DNA of 64,000 nucleotides, taken from contig NZ_CP097810.1 in assembly GCF_000364165.2 (NCBI RefSeq), positions 372,001-436,000 on the forward strand, written 5' to 3'. The translations under genes and the position numbers were made by a program. The stretch comes from Clostridium sp. MD294 (lineage in GTDB: Bacteria; Bacillota; Clostridia; Lachnospirales; Anaerotignaceae). Positions within the stretch are counted from its first letter, which is position 1; each line of letters opens with the position of its first letter. The notes below the pieces were generated by a model that had not been told where the DNA came from, ran no database searches, and worked only from the letters and a program-made list of their open reading frames with translations. This document shows, one piece after another, positions 52,069 to 61,622 of this stretch.

Positions 52069-52527
52069 ATGTCAGAAAAAGTTCAAGTTGGCAATATTGT
52101 TGAAGGTAAAGTATTACGCATCAAACCTTTTGGTGCTATCGTTTCATTGGGTGATAAAGTGCAGGGATTGGTTCATATTTCACAAATAGCAAACAATTTC
52201 GTGCAAGATATAAACGAACATATTTCTGTAGGTGATATTGTAAAAGTAAAAGTTCTCTCTGTAGACGAAGCCTCCAACAAAATTTCTCTTTCTATACGAG
52301 AGGCACTTCCTTCTGCAACAAAAACTTCAAAACCATATAATTTTGAAAAAAAATTCCGTTCTAAAGAGCACAAGTCAAATTATGAAAATAGAACAATATA
52401 TCCTGCTGACGATTATTTTAAACCACAATCATCTTCTTCTGACTTTGAAGATAAAATGAAAGACTGGCTAAAACAATCTAATGAAAGACAGGCAGGATTA
52501 AATAAAAGAGCAAATAAACGTTCTTAA
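52069..52527 (+). CDS. S1-domain RNA-binding protein (YabR/CvfD-like)
   Basis: A 152-residue protein with one N-terminal S1 domain (about 1-75: V-G-N-I-V-E-G-K-V-L-R-I-K-P-F-G-A-I-V, G-L-V-H-I-S-Q-I-A and V-K-V-K-V-L-S-V-D) and a charged, low-complexity C-terminal tail. Related proteins bind ribosomes or mRNA and affect stress or virulence gene expression. The start has GGGAGTG. It is monocistronic with a terminator. Confidence 0.85.
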   Translation: MSEKVQVGNIVEGKVLRIKPFGAIVSLGDKVQGLVHISQIANNFVQDINEHISVGDIVKVKVLSVDEASNKISLSIREALPSATKTSKPYNFEKKFRSKEHKSNYENRTIYPADDYFKPQSSSSDFEDKMKDWLKQSNERQAGLNKRANKRS

Positions 52528-52535
52528 TCAGCAAT

Positions 52536-52564
52536 AAAGCAGGGAAATTCCCTGCTTTTTATTT
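52536..52564 (+). terminator. Terminator after the S1-domain gene
   Basis: An 11-bp stem AAAGCAGGGAA/TTCCCTGCTTT with a one-base loop centre and TTATTTG tail. It may also stop the convergent rsfS transcript. Confidence 0.8.
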
Positions 52565-52595
52565 GTATCAACTACACTAGAATTTTTTTCTATTT

Positions 52596-52928
52596 TCACA
52601 CATTTTTGGCATCTCCCCAAAGATGGTCTAAGCTATAAAATTCTCTTTGTTCTTTATTAAACAAGTGTACTAATATATTTCCAAAATCTAAAAGTATCCA
52701 TGTTGCTACACTATATCCCTCTGAATGATGTAGTTTTACACCTACTTTAAATAATTTTTGTTCTACTTCATCTGCCATTGCTCTTAAATGGTTTACATTA
52801 TTTCCACTTGCAATTACAAAGTAATCTGCAATATTAGAAATTCCTTTTAAATCTAATACTTTAATGTCTTCTCCCATTTTATCCTCTAATGCTTGTTGAG
52901 CAATTTTTGCAATTTCTACAACTTCCAC
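52596..52928 (-). CDS. rsfS: Ribosomal silencing factor
   Basis: A 110-residue RsfS (Iojap/DUF143) protein that binds L14 and blocks subunit joining under nutrient limitation. Conserved points are I-A-D-Y-F-V-I-A-S-G-N-N, H-S-E-G-Y and W-I-L-L-D-F-G-N-I-L-V-H-L-F. Start GTG at 52928 after GGAGG. It lies 13 bp after the NadD-YqeK fusion gene, the usual Firmicutes order yhbY, nadD, yqeK, rsfS. Confidence 0.96.
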   Translation of the reverse strand: MEVVEIAKIAQQALEDKMGEDIKVLDLKGISNIADYFVIASGNNVNHLRAMADEVEQKLFKVGVKLHHSEGYSVATWILLDFGNILVHLFNKEQREFYSLDHLWGDAKNV

Positions 52929-52941
52929 AGTATTTCCTCCT

Positions 52942-54174
52942 TTATTTATTTTTAAAATATTCTAATGCTTCTAATGATAGAGAATGTAATTTTAACTTTC
53001 TTTGTTTGACATAAGAAATCGTATGTTCAAGTGTATATCTCATAGCCATATCCAAATCTAAATAAGAAAGTCTTCTCGCTTCTTCTAATCCATCAAAAGT
53101 TGCTCTATTCGGTTCAATATAGTCTGCTAAAAATATAATTTTTTCTAATAAACTCATTTCTTTTCTACCTGTAGTATGATAGCGAATGGCATTTAAAATA
53201 TCCTCATCTTCTACTAAATACTCCCTCTTTGCAATCTCTGCTCCCAAAAATGGGTGTATCAAATCTTTCTGTTCTTTCAAAATATCATCTAATGCTATAT
53301 GATATTCTTTACATAAACGTATTTTTAAATCATTAGGATAGTTTTTTGCACAATCATGCAACAGCCCTGCCACTTCTGCTTTTTTTCTGTCTTGTGCTGT
53401 GCCATAAATTTCTGCTAATTTCACTGCTTCTTCTGCTACGCCCATTGTATGAATATATCTTTTTACAGATAACGCAGATTGTAATTTTTCTTTCATAACA
53501 TCTGTTGTTAGCATAAATTTTACCTCTTTTTCTGTATCATTTTCATATAAGCCAAATTTATAAATATAGTCCTCTACCTCCTGAGGCAAAAGGTATTTTA
53601 TAGGTCTACTATTTTGTACACGTTTTCTAATATCAGAAGATGAAATTTCCAGTCCAGGTACTTCCATATAATGTATTCTACTAGCAAATTTATCTCTTAT
53701 TTCTGTGATTTCATCAAATAATTTATTTTTTTTATATCCAGAACGAGTAACTGCAACAAAATCACACATTGTTAATAATTTTTCTGCATTTTTCCATGTA
53801 AAAATTTGATGTATGGCATCTGCTCCTGTAATAAAATATAAACGAGCATTTGGGCGACATAACCTTTTTAATTCTTCTATAGTATCTATAGTATATGTTT
53901 TACCAGGACGCTCAATTTCAATACGAGATACATCAAAATTTTCATTTCTCATTGTTGCTAATACTGTCATCAAATATCTATGCTCATGATGTGTCACTAC
54001 TTTATCTGCTTTATGAGCTGGATTACCTGTAGGCATAAATATTACTTTATCTACTTTAAATCTGTGTCGAACTGCCTCTGCTGTCGCTAAATGTCCATAA
54101 TGTATAGGGTCAAATGTTCCTCCCATTATAGCAATGCTTTTACAACTTTTAAAATCTTCTATACCACTTCTCAT
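52942..54174 (-). CDS. nadD: Fused nicotinate-nucleotide adenylyltransferase and YqeK phosphohydrolase
   Basis: A 410-residue fusion. Residues about 15-215 are NadD (NaMN adenylyltransferase, NAD synthesis): G-G-T-F-D-P-I-H-Y-G-H-L (with the HxGH nucleotidyl motif) and I-S-S-S-D-I-R-K-R. Residues about 225-405 are a YqeK HD-domain protein, in Firmicutes a symmetrical Ap4A hydrolase, with L-L-H-D-C-A-K and H-P-F-L-G and Y-H-T-T-G-R. These are usually two adjacent genes; here the frame is continuous. The ATG at 54174 is chosen because the longer TTG start overlaps yhbY and lacks a ribosome binding site. Confidence 0.92.
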   Translation of the reverse strand: MRSGIEDFKSCKSIAIMGGTFDPIHYGHLATAEAVRHRFKVDKVIFMPTGNPAHKADKVVTHHEHRYLMTVLATMRNENFDVSRIEIERPGKTYTIDTIEELKRLCRPNARLYFITGADAIHQIFTWKNAEKLLTMCDFVAVTRSGYKKNKLFDEITEIRDKFASRIHYMEVPGLEISSSDIRKRVQNSRPIKYLLPQEVEDYIYKFGLYENDTEKEVKFMLTTDVMKEKLQSALSVKRYIHTMGVAEEAVKLAEIYGTAQDRKKAEVAGLLHDCAKNYPNDLKIRLCKEYHIALDDILKEQKDLIHPFLGAEIAKREYLVEDEDILNAIRYHTTGRKEMSLLEKIIFLADYIEPNRATFDGLEEARRLSYLDLDMAMRYTLEHTISYVKQRKLKLHSLSLEALEYFKNK

Positions 54175-54193
54175 AAAACTTACACTCTTTCCA

Positions 54194-54487
54194 TTATTTT
54201 GGCAATTCAATCACTGGTTTCTTTTTTGACTGACGAAACAATATAAAACGATTGCCAATTACTTGCACTACCTCTGCACCTGTTCTATCTGCCAATATAC
54301 CAGCCGCTTGTTTTGCTTCTATCATATTATTATCTAATACATTTAACTTTATTAATTCTCTTGCTTCTAGTGCTTTATCTACAGTATCTCGTAATTCTGG
54401 TGTTATACCGCTTTTACCTATTTGAAATATACTGTCCAAGCCATTTGCCATACCTTTTAAATAGGCTCTTTGTTTACTTGTTAACAT
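54194..54487 (-). CDS. yhbY: CRS1/YhbY-domain ribosome assembly protein
   Basis: A 97-residue YhbY-fold RNA-binding protein involved in 50S assembly. The N-terminal L-T-S-K-Q-R-A-Y-L-K-G and the C-terminal G-N-R-F-I-L-F-R are typical, with the GKxG-like I-G-K-S-G loop near residue 22. The start has AGGAGG. An extended -10 box 24 bp upstream suggests an internal promoter after obg. Confidence 0.93.
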   Translation of the reverse strand: MLTSKQRAYLKGMANGLDSIFQIGKSGITPELRDTVDKALEARELIKLNVLDNNMIEAKQAAGILADRTGAEVVQVIGNRFILFRQSKKKPVIELPK

Positions 54488-54505
54488 TTTTTCCTCCTAC
54501 TACAT

Positions 54506-54514
54506 ATTATACCA
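54506..54514 (-). promoter_or_regulatory. Extended -10 promoter before yhbY
   Basis: Minus strand TGG-TATAAT between obg and yhbY, 19-27 bp before the yhbY start; -35 is weak. The close spacing leaves a very short leader. Confidence 0.45.
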
Positions 54515-54529
54515 TAAAAACATTATAAC

Positions 54530-55828
<1,299 letters not shown>

Positions 55829-55833
55829 TTATA

Positions 55834-55872
55834 TGAAAAAATAGGGCTTCAAATGCTCGTCATTTGAAGCCC
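55834..55872 (-). terminator. Terminator after rpmA
   Basis: Minus strand GGGCTTCAAATG/CATTTGAAGCCC, a perfect 12-bp stem, followed by TATTTTTT. It lies between rpmA and obg. Confidence 0.9.
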
Positions 55873-55882
55873 CCCTGTTTTT

Positions 55883-56179
55883 TTATTCAGCTACTGCTAA
55901 ATCCACTGGATATACAGAAACTTGTTTTTTATCTCTGCCTTTTCTTTCATAACTTACACGACCATCTACTAATGCGAAAAGGGTATCGTTTCCACCTTTA
56001 CCTACATTAATACCTGGGTGGATTTTTGTTCCTCTTTGTGTATATAAGATGTTACCAGCTCTTACAATTTGACCATCAGCACGTTTTGCACCAAGTCTTT
56101 TAGCTTTGGAGTCACGTCCGTTTCTTGTAGAACCAACACCTTTTTTATGAGCGAAAAATTGAAGGTTACATTTCAACAT
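55883..56179 (-). CDS. rpmA: 50S ribosomal protein L27
   Basis: A 98-residue L27. The N-terminus begins [14 protein letters not shown], i.e. an extension with the FF/A site that the Prp protease removes in Firmicutes before L27 becomes functional. The ATG at 56179 has GAGGAGG upstream; an ATG six codons earlier would overlap prp and lies outside the conserved sequence. The prp gene ends 4 bp upstream. Confidence 0.97.
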   Translation of the reverse strand: MLKCNLQFFAHKKGVGSTRNGRDSKAKRLGAKRADGQIVRAGNILYTQRGTKIHPGINVGKGGNDTLFALVDGRVSYERKGRDKKQVSVYPVDLAVAE

Positions 56180-56183
56180 ATTG

Positions 56184-56522
56184 TTACACCTCCTCATAAT
56201 TTAATCGGATATATTTTTTATATTCTTTTGATAAATCTTCCAAACCCATTACCATTGCTTTCAATAAAAGCTCTGTATCATGGTTTATGCCTTTTTCTGC
56301 ATCAGAAAGTATTATTTTTAAATAACCGCCTTTTTGTTCATTGGCATTACAGTGAAAATGTGTTGTTGTAAGCTGCTCTATAGCATTTACTGTATTGATA
56401 GCCAATATTGATACAGCTGCACAAACAATATCTTCTCCTTTTTGTGCAAAACCAGCATGTCCAGAAATGCAGTATCCACAAAGTTGTTTTCTACTATTAT
56501 GATATATCGTTGCTTTTATCAT
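56184..56522 (-). CDS. prp: Ribosomal-processing cysteine protease Prp
   Basis: A 112-residue protease (YsxB/DUF464) that trims the N-terminal extension of L27. The catalytic His and Cys lie in S-G-H-A-G-F-A and D-I-V-C-A-A-V-S (His about 22, Cys about 34). It sits between rplU (5 bp) and rpmA (4 bp), so enzyme and substrate are co-expressed. Its last codons, E-E-V, are the ribosome binding site of rpmA. Confidence 0.96.
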   Translation of the reverse strand: MIKATIYHNSRKQLCGYCISGHAGFAQKGEDIVCAAVSILAINTVNAIEQLTTTHFHCNANEQKGGYLKIILSDAEKGINHDTELLLKAMVMGLEDLSKEYKKYIRLNYEEV

Positions 56523-56527
56523 ATCAA

Positions 56528-56839
56528 TTATAATGAAATTGCTTTAATTTGTAATTCTGTAAAAGGTTGTCTATGACCTTTTTTCTTATGAAATCCTTTT
56601 TTGGATTTATATTTATATACAATTACTTTTTTTGCTTTTCCTTCGCCTAATACAGATGCAGATACTTTTGCACCAGCAACATAAGGAGCACCTACTGTTA
56701 CATCGCTATCTTTAGCAACAACAAGTACTTTATCAAAGCTATATTCTTGTCCTTCTTCTACAGCAAGCTTTTCTACTTTAATAACATCGCCTTCTGCTAC
56801 TTTATATTGTTTTCCACCAGTTTCAATAATTGCGTACAT
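56528..56839 (-). CDS. rplU: 50S ribosomal protein L21
   Basis: A 103-residue L21. [14 protein letters not shown] at the N-terminus and the C-terminal [11 protein letters not shown] are diagnostic. It heads the rplU-prp-rpmA operon, with a GAGGAGGTG ribosome binding site and a structured leader. Confidence 0.98.
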   Translation of the reverse strand: MYAIIETGGKQYKVAEGDVIKVEKLAVEEGQEYSFDKVLVVAKDSDVTVGAPYVAGAKVSASVLGEGKAKKVIVYKYKSKKGFHKKKGHRQPFTELQIKAISL

Positions 56840-56842
56840 CTT

Positions 56843-56925
56843 TCGTACACCTCCTCACCACTAAACTCGCCGAATATGGTATTCTTATTAGAATTTATAA
56901 CCTCTTCGTGCGGCTAAACATACTT
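56843..56925 (-). promoter_or_regulatory. Ribosomal protein L21 leader
   Basis: Between the promoter and rplU the minus strand contains AGCCGCACGAAGAGGTTATAAA and later CATATTCGGCGAG, which resemble the L21 leader motif known upstream of rplU in Firmicutes. Feedback by L21 is the expected role. Exact ends are approximate. Confidence 0.65.
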
Positions 56926-56929
56926 CGTT

Positions 56930-56958
56930 ATCGTATCACAAGCAACAAATTCTGTCAA
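56930..56958 (-). promoter_or_regulatory. Promoter of the rplU-prp-rpmA operon
   Basis: Minus strand TTGACA (56953-56958), a 17-bp spacer and TACGAT (56930-56935) with an upstream TG (extended -10). It begins just before the L21 leader. Confidence 0.85.
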
Positions 56959-56976
56959 TACTTTTTGTTTAAAAAT

Positions 56977-59784
56977 TCAATACAATGGCTTACCTTTTTT
57001 GATTAATTGATATTTTATATTATCTTTACTTTCTTTTAAATATTTTGTTAATGTTTCATATCCCTTTTTACTTAATATTTTTGTTTGTTCATAAACACAT
57101 TGTATTTGATAAGACTGTTCCAAAAAAGAAATGCCTTGTTCTATTTTATCCAATGAAACATAAAAAACACCTAATTTACTCATTAATTTGCCATATATTT
57201 TACTTTCTTTTCCTTTTTCATTGCCAAAGAGTTTGATTGCTTCGTTTATATTTTGTTCTCCTTGTATATTATTTTTATCTATTTTTAAAAGAACTTCTCC
57301 TAATTTTAACAATTCTCTTGCTAATTCTAAACATTCTCCTTTATTTTGTTTGATATATTCTGCTGCTTCTTTATAATAAATGCTAGCTTGCTCCTTTTTT
57401 TTTAAACGTTCTGATATTTTCCCCATTCTTTGTATTCTTTCTAAGTATAACTGATTTTTTAATGTTTTATCATAAAATAATTTATGCCATATTTCATAAT
57501 AACAAAGTGATTTTTCTATGTCTTTTAATGTAAAATAAAAATCTCCCATTAATCCCATTAAAATACAATATTCCTCTCCTTCTATAGACCCATATTCTTG
57601 CTGATATTTTATAGCATGAATAAATTTTTCAAATGCTTTTTTATAATTTCCTCCTAAAAGACATAATATTCCTATTTTTCTAACTGCCTCTGCATAAATT
57701 TTACCTTCTCCTTGTTTTTCTGCTTTTTCTAACCATATAAAAGCTTTATCATAAACTCCTATTTCTGCATAAAAATCGCCTATTTCAATACAGCATTGTT
57801 GTGCTTGCAAATCATTTGCTCCAAATTCTGCAATTCTTTGTTCATAACAATATAACAAATATTTTTCTTTTTCTTCAAAACTCATATTACTTTTTTCGGT
57901 TTTCTTTTTTTCTTCTGTTCTTTTTATTTTTTCTTTGTCTTTTTTTAGTTTTTGCTCATTTTTTTGTGCTAATGTTAAAAGAAATGTTTTTATCATAATA
58001 CCCCATTCTTGGTCAGTATTAATATTACATTGTTCTTTTTTCTCCATAGCCTTTTCATAATATGCTTTTGCTTTTGAAAGATTTTCTAAATGTAAAGCAC
58101 AACTTGCTAGCCAAAGTTCTATCTTTGCAGAAGCAAATCTTTTTTCAGTAGTTTCTTCAAAATTCATATTATATAATTTTTCCCAGCAATTCATTGACAA
58201 CTCATAAGCACCATTTTGATAAGATACTCTTGCTAACATTTCTAAGCTGTTTTTATATTTTGGATTTTCTTCTCCAAGTGTTTCTTCCTCAATTTCTACT
58301 ACTTTTTGAAGTGCTTTTAAAGCACTTTCTGATTTATTTGCTGCTATATATAATTTTCCTAAATGTTCCAGCACTCTTGCATAAAGAGGGTGTATTTGTC
58401 CATACATTCTTTTTTGCATTTCAACTGCCTCTTTACAAAAAGCAATTCCTTTTTCTATATTTTTCTCACTATAATATAGTTCTGACAACATTTCTAAATT
58501 TAATACATAAGCACTATCTTCTATTTCATTTAATTCTCTTCTCAATTCTCGGCTTTGTAATAAATATTGTTCTGCATTTTTGTTGTCTTTTTTGTGAGTA
58601 TATACTCTTGCCATAGCCAACATGGTATCTGCACAAGCAATACTTTTTCCTTGATACAATTCATTTCTCATATCTAATGCCTTTTGATAACATTGTAATG
58701 CTTCATCATAATCTCCTTTTTTATCTAATATTGTTCCTCTGCTCAAAAGACTAATAACATATTGACCATGTTTTTCGCCTATAAGTTGTTTTTTTAATTC
58801 CAATGATTTATCATTTAATTCTAGTGCTTTTTTATATTCCTGAAGTCCACAATAGTCCATAGCCATATGATTTAAACCCTCTGCATAAAATGTATGATGA
58901 TCACCCAAAAGATTTTTTACTATAGACTGTACTTTTTGATGTATTTCAAGAGAGCGTGTAAAATCATTTTTTTTAGCATATAATGTTGCAAGTGTATTCA
59001 AATTTGTGATATATTCTAAATGGCTTTCTGTAGTTATTTTTTTTCTTATTTTCATTGCTTTTTCACAGCAGTAAGCGGCTTTTTCCAATAGCCCTGCTTT
59101 TTCACATACTGTTGCCATTCTTAAAAGGTTCATCATATAATATTGGCTTTCTTCTCCTCTTTCTACTTTTAATATATCCAACGCCCTTTTTAATGCTTTT
59201 TCTGCTTTTTTATAATTTCCCTGTTTTTCATAAGCACGTCCTAAGCTTGTTAAAATGTCTGCTAAATCCATTTTTGAAACAGTACGAAGTCTTTGCCCTT
59301 TTAATAATGCTTTATTATGCATTTCTATTGCTTTATCATATTGTTTTACATCTTCATAAGCATTTCCTAAATTATACAAACTCGCTACATAATCTTCATG
59401 TCCTCTACCTAATAATCTATCTCGAATTTCTAAAACTTGTTTTTGTAATGTAACAGCATCTTCATATTTTGCCATATTGCTATATGTGATTGCTAAATTA
59501 TTTAAAGTATCACTATAAGAACTACATTCTCCACCTATTTCTCTTTTTAATTCTGCTGCTTCTTTATAATATTTTTGTGCCTTTTCATACATACAAATAT
59601 CATCAAATGCAATCGCTAAATTATTAACATCAATAGCATATTCCATTGTATTACAGTCATTATTTTCTCTATATAAATCATATATTCTTTTTCCTAAAGC
59701 AATTGCTTCCATGTATTCTCCATTTTGGTGTGCTTCTTGAAACTCTCTTCTTAACTTCATTATCTCGCCAATATAAAAAGCCAT
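56977..59784 (-). CDS. Large cytoplasmic tetratricopeptide-repeat protein
   Basis: A 935-residue protein made almost wholly of TPR units, many of the 42-residue kinesin-light-chain type (L-x-N-L-A-x-x-Y, A-L-x-Y-x-x-K-A-L pattern). A first block spans about residues 10-600; a very Lys/Glu-rich break lies near 605-630, and a second block continues to about 915. There is no signal peptide, membrane segment or catalytic domain, so it is probably a scaffold or a regulator that binds a peptide or enzyme partner. It begins 24 bp after recX, with AAAGGA. No other protein in the operon names its partner. The repeats resemble those used by many unrelated systems. Confidence 0.8.
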   Translation of the reverse strand: MAFYIGEIMKLRREFQEAHQNGEYMEAIALGKRIYDLYRENNDCNTMEYAIDVNNLAIAFDDICMYEKAQKYYKEAAELKREIGGECSSYSDTLNNLAITYSNMAKYEDAVTLQKQVLEIRDRLLGRGHEDYVASLYNLGNAYEDVKQYDKAIEMHNKALLKGQRLRTVSKMDLADILTSLGRAYEKQGNYKKAEKALKRALDILKVERGEESQYYMMNLLRMATVCEKAGLLEKAAYCCEKAMKIRKKITTESHLEYITNLNTLATLYAKKNDFTRSLEIHQKVQSIVKNLLGDHHTFYAEGLNHMAMDYCGLQEYKKALELNDKSLELKKQLIGEKHGQYVISLLSRGTILDKKGDYDEALQCYQKALDMRNELYQGKSIACADTMLAMARVYTHKKDNKNAEQYLLQSRELRRELNEIEDSAYVLNLEMLSELYYSEKNIEKGIAFCKEAVEMQKRMYGQIHPLYARVLEHLGKLYIAANKSESALKALQKVVEIEEETLGEENPKYKNSLEMLARVSYQNGAYELSMNCWEKLYNMNFEETTEKRFASAKIELWLASCALHLENLSKAKAYYEKAMEKKEQCNINTDQEWGIMIKTFLLTLAQKNEQKLKKDKEKIKRTEEKKKTEKSNMSFEEKEKYLLYCYEQRIAEFGANDLQAQQCCIEIGDFYAEIGVYDKAFIWLEKAEKQGEGKIYAEAVRKIGILCLLGGNYKKAFEKFIHAIKYQQEYGSIEGEEYCILMGLMGDFYFTLKDIEKSLCYYEIWHKLFYDKTLKNQLYLERIQRMGKISERLKKKEQASIYYKEAAEYIKQNKGECLELARELLKLGEVLLKIDKNNIQGEQNINEAIKLFGNEKGKESKIYGKLMSKLGVFYVSLDKIEQGISFLEQSYQIQCVYEQTKILSKKGYETLTKYLKESKDNIKYQLIKKGKPLY

Positions 59785-59808
59785 AGCTTATCAAATCCTT
59801 TCAAGTTC

Positions 59809-60444
59809 TTATAGTTCCCCTTTGCATTTATTTTTTACAACATATTCAAAACTTTCTTTTATTATATCATAGGAATAGCCTCTTCGCTGTAAAAATGAAA
59901 TCAGTCTTTTTTTCTCTTTTTCGTCAATTTCTTCTAAATAAAAGCATTTCTTTTCTAATAATTTTACAGCGTCACTAAATTCATCTATATTTGACTGCTC
60001 TATCACTCTACAAATGATACTATCTTTTATTCCTCTTTGTTTTAATTCCATTTTTAATACATAACTGCCCTTTGGATTGCATCGCAATCTTTGTTTAATA
60101 TAACTTTCACAATATTTTTCATCATCAACATAATGATACTCTATTAAAAAATTTATGACACGTTCTATTATATCCTCTGTAAATCCTTTTTCCAATAATT
60201 TTACACGAACTTCTTTTTCTGTTCTCATTTTATAGCCAATATAATATAATGCAGTATCTTGTGCTTTTACATATATCAATTCATTTTTTATAAAATCATA
60301 TTTACTTTGTGTAATTTCTTCTCCTTCTTTTAGTTTAAAATAGGTAATATCTTCCATAGGTAAACCAAAAGCAAAACTATCATTTACAAATACAGAATAT
60401 CTTTCTGGGTGATGTAGTTGTTGTGTAATTGCTGTAATTTTCAA
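59809..60444 (-). CDS. recX: RecX regulatory protein
   Basis: A 211-residue RecX, the small protein that inhibits and disassembles RecA filaments. The repeated three-helix modules are visible, with R-T-E-K-E-V-R-V-K-L-L-E-K-G-F, Y-H-Y-V-D-D-E-K-Y and F-L-Q-R-R-G-Y-S-Y-D-I-I-K. The start is placed at a TTG at 60444 with AGGAGGG seven bases upstream. It is followed 24 bp later by the TPR gene. No recA is in the window. Confidence 0.85.
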   Translation of the reverse strand: MKITAITQQLHHPERYSVFVNDSFAFGLPMEDITYFKLKEGEEITQSKYDFIKNELIYVKAQDTALYYIGYKMRTEKEVRVKLLEKGFTEDIIERVINFLIEYHYVDDEKYCESYIKQRLRCNPKGSYVLKMELKQRGIKDSIICRVIEQSNIDEFSDAVKLLEKKCFYLEEIDEKEKKRLISFLQRRGYSYDIIKESFEYVVKNKCKGEL

Positions 60445-60487
60445 CAAAATTCCCTCCTGCATATTTTACTGTAAACAAAACGATATA

Positions 60488-60524
60488 AAAACAAAGCAGG
60501 TACTTTTTCCCTGCTTTGTTTTTA
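60488..60524. terminator. Terminator between the lipoprotein gene and recX
   Basis: An 11-bp stem AACAAAGCAGG/CCTGCTTTGTT, on the minus strand followed by TTTTT. It ends the lipoprotein gene transcript before recX. Confidence 0.8.
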
Positions 60525-60542
60525 TTATGATATTATTCGCAT

Positions 60543-61103
60543 TTATTCCGTTACAGAAAAATCTATATAATAAGTATTTCCTATAAAATTATCGTCCCAT
60601 ATTTCATAATATTTCATGCGATAATCTTTTATATTTCTGGGCGTAATAAATACTAAATTTCCTGTTTTGCTCTCTCCATATTTTAATTCATAACTATCTG
60701 GTAACTGTTCCTCATTCATTTGATATTCTGGAAAAGTTGTTTCTCCTTGCAACTGTTCCCAAGTTAATTCAAAATCATCACAGAACATTGTAATACTATC
60801 AAAATCATCATAAGTATTTTCTACTGTTATATTTACTACAATAAACTGATGTGCAACATCTTGAGGTACATACTCATCATTTTTTCCTTGTATCTCATCT
60901 TGTGTTGTAACACTATTTACTTTTACTTTAAAAAATGCTGTTTGAACAGTATCCTCTATAGTATATGCTGTTTCTTTTCCATATTCTCTGCCATCTGCTT
61001 TCCAATCTATAGCAACTTCTTTTGCTTTTTGCTTTATGCTGCTACACCCCATAGTAATTATACAAATAAAAACTGCTACTGTTATTACTAAAATTTTTCT
61101 CAT
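60543..61103 (-). CDS. Lipoprotein of unknown function (DUF4352/DUF5067-like)
   Basis: A 186-residue lipoprotein. The signal peptide leads to a lipobox-like T-M-G-C (Cys about 20). The mature part resembles the telokin-like immunoglobulin fold of DUF4352 lipoproteins (V-N-I-T-V-E-N-T, G-E-S-K-T-G-N-L-V-F), but the exact family was not established. It is a monocistronic gene with a terminator. The ATG at 61103 has GAAGAGGG upstream. Confidence 0.7.
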   Translation of the reverse strand: MRKILVITVAVFICIITMGCSSIKQKAKEVAIDWKADGREYGKETAYTIEDTVQTAFFKVKVNSVTTQDEIQGKNDEYVPQDVAHQFIVVNITVENTYDDFDSITMFCDDFELTWEQLQGETTFPEYQMNEEQLPDSYELKYGESKTGNLVFITPRNIKDYRMKYYEIWDDNFIGNTYYIDFSVTE

Positions 61104-61203
61104 GCTTTTTCCCTCTTCACATTTATACATAAAAACAAAATATTCAAATTTATTATAAAGTGAAAATTTAAAACAGTCAAATATGTTTTTCTATTTTATC
61201 TAC

Positions 61204-61548
61204 TTAATATAATATTTTTTCAGACAATTTTTCTAGCCAAATTTGAAGGAGTTCTTTTAAATCTTCTTGAAATGATTTTCTAGTTTGTTCTTCTCCTTTT
61301 TCCAATTCTTCTAGTACAATAAAACAAAAATAATCACTACCATATTGTAACCAATCTTGTTTTAATTTTTGTTCAGTACAATCGTTTATTTTTTTAGAAA
61401 AATCAAAAAGATTTTTAGAAGCCTCTAAATTATGACTTTCTTTTACAAACCATTTATCTGTTTTTGTATTTTGTATAGCATAAATGCCTCCTATTATCTT
61501 TTTTTGTTGATATGCTTTTTTAATTTCTTTTTTTTGTAATGTTTCCAT
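61204..61548 (-). CDS. GIY-YIG nuclease-like protein
   Basis: A 114-residue protein of GIY-YIG type. G-G-I-Y-A-I-Q-N-T-K is the GIY half; the YIG half is altered to W-F-V-K-E-S, and the following N-L-E-A-S-K lacks the usual Arg. A late D-W-L-Q-Y-G-S-D-Y-F-C-F segment matches the short GIY-YIG family protein type. Catalytic Tyr and Arg positions are doubtful, so it may bind rather than cut DNA. The start follows GAGGTG. It lies between a lipoprotein gene and a Sel1-repeat gene without clear links. Confidence 0.65.
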   Translation of the reverse strand: METLQKKEIKKAYQQKKIIGGIYAIQNTKTDKWFVKESHNLEASKNLFDFSKKINDCTEQKLKQDWLQYGSDYFCFIVLEELEKGEEQTRKSFQEDLKELLQIWLEKLSEKILY

Positions 61549-61622
61549 AATTATTCACCTCTTTTTTTTGGTATTGTTTTTTATTTATTATTTATATAGT
61601 TTCTTTATAATGTAAAATATTT

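Noticed and set aside
58194..58616. Long plus-strand frames inside the TPR gene (also 59055-59453)
   Set aside because: Antisense shadows of a repeat-rich coding sequence, without ribosome binding sites or recognisable domains.
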